Shown piece by piece: positions 1 to 49,098 of a DNA stretch of 64,000 bases. The first letter of the stretch is position 1, and every line of letters starts with the position of its first letter. The DNA is from Castor canadensis (Eukaryota > Chordata > Mammalia > Rodentia > Castoridae): the NCBI RefSeq assembly GCF_047511655.1, contig NC_133401.1, positions 47,387,570 to 47,451,569 on the forward strand, written 5' to 3'. The notes beneath the pieces were generated by a model that saw nothing but the letters and a program-made list of their open reading frames with translations, did not search any database and had not been told where the DNA came from. Made by a program: the position numbers and the translations under genes.

Positions 1-552
1 ACAAGAGAGGGAGGGTAAAAGAAAGAAGTTAAGAAGGTGAATATGGTTGATGTACTCTCTATAAGAATGAATATAGAATTTTTAAACCTGTGGAAATCAC
101 CGTAAGTAGGGGACTAAGGTAGAAAGAAAAATAGAGATGAACCAATTCAGGTTATAATACATATATACATGGAAGTGCCACAAGGAAACTCCCTGTGTAG
201 CTATCTTAAACAAAAAATGTTATTTTTTTTTCTTTTACAAAGTCAGGGAATAGGAGGGCAAAACAGGTCCTCCATGAGTGGGTTGGTACCAGTGGGAGAG
301 GGGAGGAGGAAGGGAAACACTAAAGGAGGGTGAATATGGTGCAAATACTGTGTACACATGTATGTAAATGCAAAAATGAGACTTGTTTAAACTGTTCCAG
401 GAATGGAGGGAGAGGGGATATAGGAGAATGGTATGGTGGGGGCGGTGAATTCAAGGATGAGATATTTGATGTATTGTAAGAACTTTTGTAAATGCACGAT
501 GTAACCCCAACCCAGCACAATTTTAAAAAGCATATTTTTAACAAAAAAAAAA
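1..552 (+). repeat. L1 3' end, lineage-specific family
   Basis: A non-coding A/G-rich segment ends in a 12-A tail at about 541-552, as expected for the 3' UTR and tail of an L1 element cut by the window edge. The block around 380-530 (ccaggaatggagggagagg, then gatgtattgtaagaactttt and aatgcacgatgtaacccc) recurs in opposite orientation at 30965-31160, which shows it is a dispersed family rather than unique sequence. The family assignment is from memory of rodent L1 tails and is not proven here. Confidence 0.6.
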
Positions 553-668
553 AACCCAAACATTTGAGAATATTCCCTCAATCAAAGTTGGAAAATAATA
601 AAGAAAAACTTAAAAGCATATGGAAATACATAAAGGAAATGCAGTGAGCAAACAAAAAATAAAATTTC

Positions 669-795
669 AGCCAGGCATAGTGGTGAATGACTGTATTCCC
701 AAGCCATTTGGGAGGCTGAGGCAGGAGGATAACATGAGCCTTAGGAGTTGAGGCCAGCCTGGATAATGAAGCCCAAAATTTTTTCTCAAAAAAAT
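669..795 (+). repeat. B1-like SINE monomer
   Basis: The segment starts with the 7SL-type head 'gccaggcatagtggtga' and continues with 'gggaggctgaggcaggagga' and 'gaggccagcctgg'. This is the B1/Alu-type order. It is followed by an A/T-rich tail. It is diverged and lacks an ID-like right half. Confidence 0.75.
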
Positions 796-3004
796 TGTTT
801 TTTTCAAAGAAACAATAATTGAAACTCTTAATAGTAATAAAAATACTATATCAATAAAATAACAGCTTGCTTTCAAAATGAAGCTGTCTAGTAACTGACT
901 AGTAGATTTCCAAAAAAGTAGTGATGTGAAATAATATAAGAAAAGTTCCCAGAAATGAAGGGAAAAATCAAATACCCAGAAATGACCCACACAAAGAAAT
1001 ATTATAAAATTTCAAAACAACAGAGATAGAAATAGGAGCTGAATGCTTCCATGGAAGACAAACAGGTCACATGTAAAGAAACCAAGAATCAAATTTCATC
1101 AGACTTCACACACAAGGCTGGGCATTAGAAAACAACACAACAGTGACTTGAAAAATAGGAAAATGGCTTTGAAACATTAAGTGGGAAGTTAGAATAAACT
1201 TTGGAACATGAAAAAAATTTAAATTCCACCTTCCGTGAACCTTCACTCACTGGAGAAGATACTATATTAAAATGATGACAAAAAACAACTTAAAAAAAAA
1301 ACAAACCAAGATCCAGAAAGTGGGATGCAAATTAGAAGAAAGGTTAAAAGGGAACCTGCGAGGACTATATAGCAGACCCAGGAACAAACCAGTCCATATT
1401 GAAACAAGATGACAAAGAGCTCTAGCAAAGACTCCACCAAAACACAAAAGGAACATCTTTGACCCAGTGGAAGCCTTTTTGAAGGATTTCATCGAGCTTT
1501 TGGAAGGTGTAGAAACATGAAGTTTCAAAAACAATGAAGTATATGAAATAGACAATTACAAATGCCATTAAGAAGTAAAAAATATTATATAGAAAATTAG
1601 TCATAATATACTACTTGGCTAAATAATGAACAATAGTTTTATAATAATGATTTAACATTATGATATTCATAAATCATACCTAAGATTGTCAGATGAAATG
1701 AACATTGTAAAGAAGAACCAAGAGTGAAAGCCACCTACTCTGAGAAGCTGGATCGAGGTGGGGGACTGGAAGTCTATGATTTTGAATGCATCTTTGACTT
1801 TATAAACCCTGCATTTAATATTTTGGATATATACAGATAATATAACCATACTATTTTGAAGAAGTTGCAATTTTACAGTAGTTAATACTGTTCTTCAACC
1901 TTCCTAGCAAAGACAGTAGGACAGCATGGTTGCTCCGATTATCTTAAAAATCATAAGCAGGTATAATATTCCAAGGGCTATTAGCTCTATGCTTAGAAGA
2001 TGCCGTCTTAGGAGATCAAGATTCAGAAGAAAAGGAAGCTGACCCCATCATACACTCTGTCAATCAGCACAAACTCAAAACTGCATTTGAACCACATGAC
2101 AATATGAACACAAAGGAACTTTAGTGTCTTCCAAAATCATACATGGTTTTTAAAAAACCAGCCATTAAGTTTGTAGATAGGTTTTTTTAAAGGAATTTAT
2201 GGAAAAAGGGAAGATGATTTAAAATTTAATACTTTTATTAAGTTATTTTAAAATTAGCCATAGATGATCAGACTATAGTCTACAATTTATACATGACACA
2301 TTTTATTTTCCTTTTGACAGTATTCTGCAATCTTCAACATGCAGACAAGTCTAGCCAAACACGACATTACTTTTCTTAACATAGCACTGAGTAATTTCTT
2401 TTCTATTTGAAAGGGAGGATCTTAGCCAAGAGAATGTAGACTCAGAGAAGCAGCAATTCCAGTAGTCTCACAGATGATCTTAGCATGGAATGGTTGTCTG
2501 GAAACAAATCAGAAAGCTGGAAGGGAAAAGTTTCGAAGTCTTCTGGCAGTTGATTTTTATGTGTTCTGACATTTCAGAACATTCTAAATAGCCTTTTCAA
2601 AGCAGTCAGCACAACGACCAATCACCTCCCTACTTTCCCCTCAAATCCATCAAACTCTTTCCCACTGTGCCAGTTATTTTCCATTTGTACCTCAACCTCA
2701 GGACTACCAGGTCTATCTTTTCCTTCTCTGTTCCAAGATGACCCCTGCCATCTGTACACCCTTGCTGGCTGGCTTCCAGTGGGTTTGGTCAATAAACAGC
2801 GCCGGCAGATCAAGTTGAGGATGGTACATCTCTGGTGGCCTCAGCTCCTGCCAGATAACACCCTTCCTTTCTGCTCTAACCTTCACTGAGATGTAAGTCA
2901 TCTTTTGAGGACATAGCCCAGGGCCAATCAGACTCTGAGCCCTGACAAATGATTTATCAGGCTCAGAGTATGTTCCATTCCCAAAGGATGATTTCAAGAA
3001 AGCA
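796..3004. other. Intergenic sequence downstream of TRIM36, unassigned
   Basis: No exon of a recognised gene is visible. The first kilobase is A-rich and has the look of an old LINE, but I could not match it. The GC-richer part at about 2600-2990 has open frames on the minus strand (94 and 63 residues) without recognisable motifs. It resembles an old interspersed repeat more than a gene. Confidence 0.4.
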
Positions 3005-3005
3005 A

Positions 3006-3210
3006 CTGTGAGCCTATAATCCTAGCTACTTGGGAGGCTAAGATCAGAAGTTTTGAGGGCAACCCAGGCAAATAGTTTGTAAGACCCCATCTCCAAAATA
3101 ACCAGAGCAAAAATAGACTGCAGGCATGGCTCAAGTGGTAGAGTGCCTGCTTTACAAGAGTAATGCCCTGAGTTCAAACACCAGTCCCACCAAAAGACAG
3201 AAAAAGAAAA
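3006..3210 (+). repeat. B1 + ID-like composite SINE
   Basis: A 5'-truncated B1 half ('tgagcctataatcctagctacttgggaggctaagatcag') is followed by the linker 'agaccccatctccaaaat' and an ID-like half ('ggcatggctcaagtggtagagtgcctgc'), then an A-rich tail. The ID-like half keeps the tRNA-derived A and B box regions. Confidence 0.8.
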
Positions 3211-3764
3211 GTATCTGCAAATATGTGATTAGATAGTATCACAGGGCTAGCATTCAACCTTCTCTTGTTTTAATATTTCTTTAAAACAAGCATTAATAAC
3301 AACTCATGACCCGCCACTGACCATGACTAATAGTGTCCTGTACTCTGAGAGGCTGAATGTGAACTGAAGGACCATTCATCTGGTCAAAATCTAACCTGCA
3401 ATGAATCAGAAAAAGAAATATTGGACAAATTGATCAACTGAAATAAATTAGTGCCAAGTTAAACTTTTCTGCTGATAACTTCTGCAAGAATAAAAGCTGA
3501 TAAACAAATGGTCAAAATAATTTTACATAAAACTTTAACTCCAAGTTAATATCTTTTAATAAATATTTTAATTTCCCACAACACATGTGAAAAGTCCCTA
3601 GACCTCCTTTTAACTTTTAGTTAAAAATGAAAGAAGGTCTATTGAACCATTTACATTCAACTATTCAACAGAACAGCTTTCTTACTCCTGTTAGAATGTT
3701 CTACTTAAAAATGCCTACATGACATGGGCTTATCACACAGATTGAGAGTATCTGACGTAACCAC
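3211..3764. other. Unassigned sequence just past the TRIM36 3' end
   Basis: This is AT-rich sequence with no open frame of note and no repeat I recognise. It would hold the downstream elements of the proposed polyadenylation site and may extend the 3' UTR if that site is not the one used. Confidence 0.35.
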
Positions 3765-5278
3765 ATATGTGACTTCAGTGACTTTATTGCACAGCGATCC
3801 GCTTAACACTGTGTATTTGCTTGGTTCAGTTTATGTCATAAAGTGCAAGTCATAGATGGGGAAGAAACAGATGACTAAACACAAATTCTCCATGGTGTTG
3901 TCTACTTGGGTTGGGGGCAGACATCTGATGCAGTGCTATCAGGCTGAAAAACAGATTTTTCATTTAAAAAAAACAAAAATAAACAGGTCCAAGAGTTTTG
4001 GTTATCCCATTAAAATGTCAGTAACATTCCATAAATGACTGGTGCTAACATGCATGTCTTAGTTTCTGAACATTCAACTTAAAAAAATAAGCAGTTTAAA
4101 TAAAATCAAATATCTAAAAGTATAGCTTTCAAACATTTAGAAAGTGTAATTCTTCAAATTAAAAAAATTTCAACTTTTTTATAAGGGAACACACAGTCCT
4201 GATTTTTAGCTATTCTTCCTAAACAATTAAATTTGTACTTTTACTTGTTTATACTATAAATGTTTATTACCAATGAGCCATAGAAAATGTCACACAACTG
4301 AACAAGTAGCTACTCCACATTTTATAACATATTTAATGCTACTAAAATATGTTACCAACTTTCAAATTTGTAAACATAAGCCAGGAAATGTTTGATATGT
4401 AGTATCTATGCCAAAAAATAAAAATCACAATATATAATGAGAGGACAAAGGAACAAATATGACACCAATATCAATCCATCTTCACCAAGATTCCTAAAAA
4501 AAATTCTTTGATATAAACAGAAACATTTTCAAGAGTAAGAAGAGTGGAAGATAAATTCTGGAAAAAAAAATATATGAAGTGAAACGTTTCATGGGTTATC
4601 CAAGAATCTCAAGCTTCCTTTAAGAAGACATGTTTACAATGTGAGCTAAAGGAACTCTTTAAAATATCTTCACGAATACAATCTGTGGTCTCAAAAAAAA
4701 AAAGGAGTGTTCACTTTCCAAGCAATATAATCTTAATAATTACACACTTTACATAATTTTTCACTTAAATATACTATCATTTTATGGTCTTTGTCTCTTC
4801 TACCTACCTATAGCTTCATTTTCCTATTAAAAACAAATGCAAGACATACCTCTTAGGACTAACTTCTATCCACAGGCATTTAAAAAAAAAAAATCTCTTA
4901 AGACATAAACATGAAATAAAAACAAAAAACCAAACACAAAAGAGGCATAATAAATACTTTTGTATCCCACTCCCACCCCCCCAAAAAGGAATGTAAGGAT
5001 CAGCAACAACAACTGACATAAATAAATTAGATTCCCTGTGCTTAAAGAGAAAGTCAAGACGATCCAGCTGCGAAGATCCCATACTAACTAGGAAAGAGTC
5101 TTCATTCTTCTCATTTGTGAAAGGCAGAATAACATGGAAGAGACAAGGCTTATTTAGGTTTTCTGTGTTTTAAGGTGAATCATACACAAAAACAAGTGTG
5201 ACAGAAGACTTAAATGTTATGTAATTAGTTACAAAGGCTAATGCCAAGGCATTGTGTTGTTTACATGTTCCATCCTAG
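3765..5278 (-). other. TRIM36: Probable 3' UTR of TRIM36
   Basis: This stretch follows the TGA stop directly, with no splice acceptor or other coding exon. It is AT-rich, free of SINEs (unlike the introns) and carries several ATTTA motifs. Its far end is set only by the candidate signal at 3783-3788, so the length of about 1.5 kb is approximate. Confidence 0.55.
3783..3788 (-). terminator. TRIM36: Candidate polyadenylation signal of TRIM36 (AATAAA)
   Basis: On the minus strand this reads AATAAA, about 1.5 kb past the stop codon. Roughly 20 nt further on comes a CA, then T/G-rich sequence (tatgtggtt, later ctgtgtg) that could be the downstream element. A second AATAAA at 4263-4268 has weaker surroundings. 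The choice is an inference. Confidence 0.4.
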
Positions 5279-43384
<38,106 letters not shown>

Positions 43385-43860
43385 GGTCATGACCCTTCCC
43401 AAACTCCGGAGGACCGAGCCGGGCTCATCGAATTTCTTCTTGGTTTTTGCTCCCCTTTACTCTGGTTTTAGTTTGAGTTTTGCCAAGCGCTGCCTCCCCA
43501 CCCCCAACCCCGGGGATGCTGTTAACCAGGAAAAGTGAGCGAGCTCCAGGAGCGGCAGCCCGAAGCGGGGCTGGGTGGGATGGAGGCCATTGAGGACCCC
43601 CGGGATCACGCCACCGCGTCCGGAGGACTTGGCTCTCAGGAAGCGGTCCCCGCAGCGCGATGTAACGGAACAAATAAGGGCGGCGGCGGCGGCCGGGAGG
43701 CCGGGCCGGGCGGGGAGGGGCCGGGCACAGAGACCACGCCTCCTCGGGGGTCGCGGCCCTCGCCTCCCGCGCGCGGCAGGACAAACAACCCGCACACAAA
43801 GCGGGTCGGCTAGGATCCGGCCGATCGGGGCTTTATGATCGGATGCCCGGAGACTGGCGA

Positions 43861-46670
43861 TCCCCAGTTCTCAGTGCACAGCACAGACCAAGCGAGGGGG
43901 AAAAAAATCCCCATCCCACTGTCTGGAGGTGCGAGGGCAGAGATGGATGAATGCAGGGAAGGCACAACAAAGGGTCTGGCTGGCAGAGCCAAGGGAAAAG
44001 AGTGAAGGCCCAGGAAATGGGCACCGCTGCATCTCAAGTCAGCCTTCCTGAAACCCAATAGGTAACAAAGACCCGGCTCGGGGCTTCCGAGATGAGAACA
44101 AATGCAAGGATTGTGTTTAAACGCTTTAAGTGTGGAAGGTTGATAGGATCTCTATATCCTCCTGATACTCAACCTCCCTTTAAAAAAAAAAAAGGAAAGA
44201 AAAGCATTCATGACAAGGTACTTGGACTCTCGCGCCTTTAGTTACCCACACTCTTTTCTAATTGTGCCTTTCCTTAATTGAGTTAAACAGTGCGGCTTCT
44301 CACAGTCTGTACTTCTGTTTATAATAATAGCAGCTTTCTAGGAGGTAGTGGCTGAAATGGCCTCTTCAGCCCTACCTGCCAATCTTTGCTTCTATTGAAA
44401 AGAGAAAGACTGAACAGTCAATCCTAGTCTATTACTCAGTTCTACAGAGACTCTTATCTTTCTTGAAAAGTGATAAGGGCTTGCATTTCAACGCCAAAAA
44501 AAAAAATCTACCAGCGATATTAGATTGGACGCAAGCAAGATTTACAACAAGAGTGAAAGCACTTTTCTTAAGTAGGTGGGCCGAGTTTGCCCTGGGCTGG
44601 GCATCAGGAAATGTAGAAATGACTTCTTTTTCTGCAGGAACCTTAGGAGTCCCCCCCAGGCTTAATGAGCATAGGGGCTTTTCTTCTTTGCCTGTTTTGG
44701 TCATTTTCTAATTTCTCCTCTCTGGCACAGAAACCCAAATGTATAGACACTTTTTTTTCCTGGACACCTGTCACTAACAATGTTATTAACTGTTCCATTA
44801 CCAGAACTTTGCTTCTTTTCAGAATGTTTTTCTCCTCTACAAGCCAATGGCCTCTTAGAGCAAGCAACAGTGGAGTGCTGGGTGTTGACAGGTAGGGCCG
44901 GCTCTGGTGAAGATGAGACATGGTCCAGATGCTTCTTAGGTGGAGAGCTCAGAAGCTTCTTGCCCTGTCAAGTTCTGTAGCCCCTCATTGTGCTTTTTGC
45001 TTCTGTAAGAAAAATCAGTAGAATTCAAAGGAGGTCTGTAGCATCCATGAATGGATTCCTTTCCACTACCAGCAATACTTGATGGATTTTCAGAAAGAGA
45101 ATGGATTCTGGCACATGAGAAAAGTCACTGGGCTAGAGCTGAACAGGTAATCGTATGCTTGTATTACAAGCAGGAGAGAGGAAGGAAGACAAACGGACAC
45201 ACAAGTGTTTCACCTTGAAAAGCTTCCCCTACCACCTCATCCAGTGACCTCAGCTTACATCTCTTGTGTGAGAACTAGGTCAAATGTCCACCTCTAATTG
45301 CAAGGAAGGTGGGAAGGGGTTTATTTAACTCTGGGAATATTGCCACTCTCAACAAAATCATATATTTGCTAGTGAGGAAGAAGGAAAGTCAGATACTGGG
45401 TAGGAAACTGTTGGTAACAACTTGGGTTAAGTCCATTCAGCTTACCAAGTTTCAGTTCTCTCTTTTGTAAAATGACTGATTTTGATTAAATGGTCTCTAA
45501 TCCCTTCCTGTCTAAATGCCAGGATCTCTGATCTGAGGATCCCTTTGCTGTCTAGACATACTAGCTGCCGCTCTCCTCCCTGAAGAAGTTGCTAGTACAA
45601 AAGGACTGTCCGCCCATCACTCGCTCCCAGGAAATACTCCAGCAAAGCATCCTGATCAGTTCCCTGGATTCCCACAGAAGGCCAAGAATGTGAGGTTGTA
45701 GGGAAAGGGTTTTAGAATCAGCTGCCACAGTATTAGAGAACTGCCCACAATGGTGTGTCCATGTCAGCTTCTGGAAGTTAGGATATGGATTTGGTCCTAA
45801 GCACTTATTCAGATGGCTGGTGGTATTTACCACTCTTGTCATTAATTGTGTGAGGAATACCACGGAGCATTAAAGACTCTTCAAAGATAACAGGCGTAAC
45901 ATACAAAATAAAGACTATATTCAAATTTTTCCTGCAATTCTAAAGACATAGGATCAGACTGTCCAGAAATACCAAATAGAAGCTGCTTTATTCTCTTACT
46001 TCTAAGAGCAAAATTAAAATCATATAAATCAGCATCAAATTCCATTTTTTTCAAAAGTGAATTCGTATTTCTCAAGAAATAAAGAATGAAATTAACATGA
46101 CAGATGTTGCTTCTTGGGGAACTTCCCCACCTAAGTGGAAGGTATTTAATAGAGGGATTATGTGATGTGTGAATTTTTCACACTGAGAAGACCAGCAGTC
46201 ACTTAAAGGATCTCTTGCTCTGGAAAACCTGCCACCTGCTGAGTTCCATCAAATGAAGATAACTCCCCAACAGAACAGCTCCCTTGCCTTCCAATTCTTG
46301 AACGGACTGCAAGCCACACAAACCAACAGCTTTTGATTTCATTTTGATCCACAACAGCTGACTTTCTTCTTCTGATGGTTACCAACACAATATTTGATAA
46401 TTTTAACAAATAGCACTAACAAAATCCATAATCCAAGTTTTTAAAAATGGACACGAAAATAATTGTATTTGTGAAGGTTTAGAAGTTACAAATCTATGAT
46501 GTTCAATGTTTAGCTTTATAAAATTGAATAAGGAATCTAAAAAAATCTTAGGTTTTATAAATCCTCACATTTATCATTTAGTTTGTAGCTCTATAAAATT
46601 TGACTTTCTGACACAATACATCCCAACACCTTTACCTAAAAAAAAAAAATCAATTTGAGAACCTCTTTAT
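43861..46670. other. Upstream flank of TRIM36, unassigned
   Basis: There is no repeat that I recognise in about 2.8 kb, which is unusual for this window, and no coding exon. Conserved regulatory sequence could hide here. Confidence 0.4.
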
Positions 46671-46671
46671 T

Positions 46672-46815
46672 TTTTTTGACAGCTTTATTGAGGTATTATT
46701 CTAGACCAGGTCTCACTATGTAGCCCAGGTTGACCTTAAACTTGCTCCTCAGTGCCTTCCTCAGCTTCCTGTGCTGGGATTGTATACAGATATAAGCAAC
46801 TTTGCCTGGTTTATC
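46672..46815 (-). repeat. B1 SINE, antisense to the window
   Basis: 'accaggtctcactatgtagcccaggttgaccttaaacttgctcctcagtgccttcctcagcttcctgtgctgggattgtatacagatataagcaactttgcctgg' is the complement of a B1 body of the mouse/rat-like type. Confidence 0.8.
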
Positions 46816-46819
46816 AGTT

Positions 46820-47560
46820 TTGTGGGTTTTTTTAAAAATTAAATTATGGGGTTATGCAACCATTTTATAATTTGATTTAAAACATTGGAGTATCTCTCCA
46901 CTTACTGAGATTTTCTTTAATGTCTTTCAGTAAGTCTCTACAACTTTTTGTGGTCACATACTGGGCTTCTTTTATTTATATATTGCTAGGTATTTTATTA
47001 TCTTTTAATATTGGGAATGCAACTGATCTGTTGACTTCACCATTTGGATTGTTCACTTCTAGTATACAGAGATTAATCTTATTTTTACACAATTTAGTTG
47101 TCTCTTGCACTGGTACAAAATTCATTTAACAATTCTACTAGAATGTGTTTGTAGGTTATCATCTGTAATGAAAGGTTTCATTTTTCCCCTTCTAATCTGT
47201 GTGCCTTTAATTTCCTTTCTTGCCTTATTGCTCTTGCTGGAACTAGAGTACAATGTTGAGTGGACAGGGCAACTCCTCATTCCCAAACCCGGGGGTGGAG
47301 GAAGCATCACCTGATTACGACCACATAGTAGTTGATTAAGCCACATTTTCGCATGTTGACTTTTCATTCATTTAGAAATTTTTTTCTAGTTTTCTCTTGT
47401 GATCTCTTCTTTGACACATGGGTTATTTACAAATAGGTTGTTTAACTTCCAAATATTTTAGATTTCCCAATTTTTGCCTTGATTTCTAGTCCAATTCTGT
47501 TTGAACAAAGATCAGTCTTTGAAAATGGTTTCAATGATTTAAAATATATTGATGCTTTTT
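46820..47560 (-). mobile_element. Old L1 ORF2 fragment, antisense to the window
   Basis: The plus strand carries the typical antisense L1 phrases in order: 'taggtattttatta', 'tgggaatgcaactgatc', 'cccttctaatctgtgtgccttta', 'ttgctcttgctggaact...gtacaatgttgagtgga' and 'acacatgggttatttac...ttccaaatattt'. The reading frame is destroyed. Confidence 0.65.
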
Positions 47561-47764
47561 TATGACCTAGCATGAAAATCAGCAAACTTTTTCTTAAAGG
47601 GTTCTCACTCTTTAATGGTTAAGATATTTAATTAAACATTTTAGACTTGCAGTCATACAGTTTGTGCCACTACTCAACTTGGATGTTACAGGATGAAAGT
47701 GACTATCAACTATAGGTAAACAAATCAGTGTGGCCATGAGGCAAAAAGCATTTATTTATAAAAC

Positions 47765-48212
47765 AGGCAGTGGAGTAAGCACATGAAAAATGCTCAATAT
47801 TATTGGTCATTAGGGAAATGCAAATTAAAACCACACGAGATACCACTTTTATACTTACTAAGATAGCTACACTCACACAGGGAGTAGCAAGTGTTGATGA
47901 CCATGGAGAAAAATTGGAGCTCTCGCTTATGGCTGAAGGGAATGTAAAATGGTGTCACCACTGTGGAAAAGAGGTATTTCCTTGAATGATTAAAACATAA
48001 AGTTACCACATGACTCAGCAATTCCACCTGGAGGCATGGACCCCAAAGAATTGAAAACTGGGATTCAAACAGATTTGTGGACACCAGGGACCACTAGTAC
48101 ATTTTCCACAATAACCAAAAGGTAGAAATATCCAACTGCCCGACAGATGAATGCATGAACAAAATGTGGCATGTATCTACATATAATAGCATGTTATTCA
48201 GCCATAAAATGT
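47765..48212 (+). mobile_element. Old L1M 3' part of ORF2 and 3' region, sense
   Basis: 'acatgaaaaatgctcaatattattggtcattagggaaatgcaaattaaaaccacacgagatacca', 'gaatgtaaaatggtgtcaccactgtggaaaa' and 'ctcagcaattccacc...cataaaatg' are hallmark L1 phrases. The frame is broken. It lies head-to-head with the antisense L1 pieces on both sides. Confidence 0.75.
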
Positions 48213-48517
48213 AATTTTCTGATATATGATATGTTTCAGTTTTTTACCATTACAAATAATGCTTCAGTTAACACACAAACAGGCCTCTTTGGAGGGTGCT
48301 TCTCTGAATAGCTATGAAAAGTGGAATCGCTGGCTTACTTACTATTGTAATCAGAGTTGACAATCTGCCCCTTATTATAGCTGTTCTAACCCTCAAAACC
48401 AAACGTTCTTGAAGGTATGTGTTTTCTTACGTACCTTATAAGAGTTCTTATAAGCCTTGTATTATCCATTCATTAACTTCTGATACTCTGATGAATGAAT
48501 GTGGTCTCATTTTGTTT

Positions 48518-48841
48518 TTCCCTTATTACTGTTGAGGCTGTGCATCCTTTCATGTTTATTAGCATCTGTCTTCCCTCATTTAGTCTATTTGTATCCTTTG
48601 TTCCTTTTTCTTATTGATATACCTGGGGTTCATATGTATATATGCAGTGCTGGGGATTGAACCCAGGGCCTCACCCATGTATTCCCTTATTACTGTTGAG
48701 GCTGTGCATCCTTTCATGTTTATTAGCATCTGTCTTCCCTCATTTAGTCTATTTGTATCCTTTGTTCATTTTTCTTATTGATATACCTGGGGTTCATATG
48801 TATATATGCAGTGCTGGGGATTGAACCCAGGGCCTCACCCA
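48518..48841. repeat. Tandem duplication, period 164 bp
   Basis: 48518-48677 and 48682-48841 are 160-bp copies with a single mismatch (ttcctttttc versus ttcatttttc) and a 4-base junction. The unit spans L1 sequence plus the start of an antisense ID element. Confidence 0.95.
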
Positions 48842-48876
48842 CATAAGTGCTCTACGACTTGAGCTATGCCCCTAAT
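48802..48876 (-). repeat. ID SINE, antisense to the window
   Basis: 'gcagtgctggggattgaacccagggcctcacccacataagtgctctacgacttgagctatgcccctaatcc' is a full ID complement. A truncated copy made by the tandem duplication ends at 48677. Confidence 0.85.
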
Positions 48877-48984
48877 CCTCTTTTTATATATTCTTAGGTG
48901 TGTCCTTTATCTATCATATATGTTGCAAATATTTTCTCCCAGTCTCTCATTTCCTTTCATTTTGATACCTTTCTTATTGTTGTT

Positions 48985-49098
48985 TTGTTCTTTGAGACAA
49001 GGTCTAACTATGCAGCCCAGTTAGCCTCAAACTCATGATCTTCCTGCCTCACCTCCTCAGTGCTGAGATCATAGGTGTGCTCCACCACACCTAGCAAC
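48985..49098 (-). repeat. B1 SINE, antisense to the window
   Basis: 'tttgagacaaggtctaactatgcagcccagttagcctcaaactcatgatcttcctgcctcacctcctcagtgctgagatcataggtgtgctccaccacacctagc'. Confidence 0.85.

Larger units (their letters stand above)
48235..48965 (-). mobile_element. Old L1 fragment, antisense, with ID insertion and tandem duplication
   Basis: 'attacaaataatgcttcagttaacac', 'gtggaatcgctggct', 'gcatcctttcatgtttattagcatctgtcttcc', 'gtatcctttgttcatttttcttattg' and 'gttgcaaatattttctcccagtctctcatttcctttca' follow the antisense L1 order. An ID SINE interrupts it, and part of both is duplicated. Confidence 0.65.

Noticed and set aside
47800..48084. 94-residue minus-strand frame, considered as a gene
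   Set aside because: It is the antisense of a fossil L1 segment.
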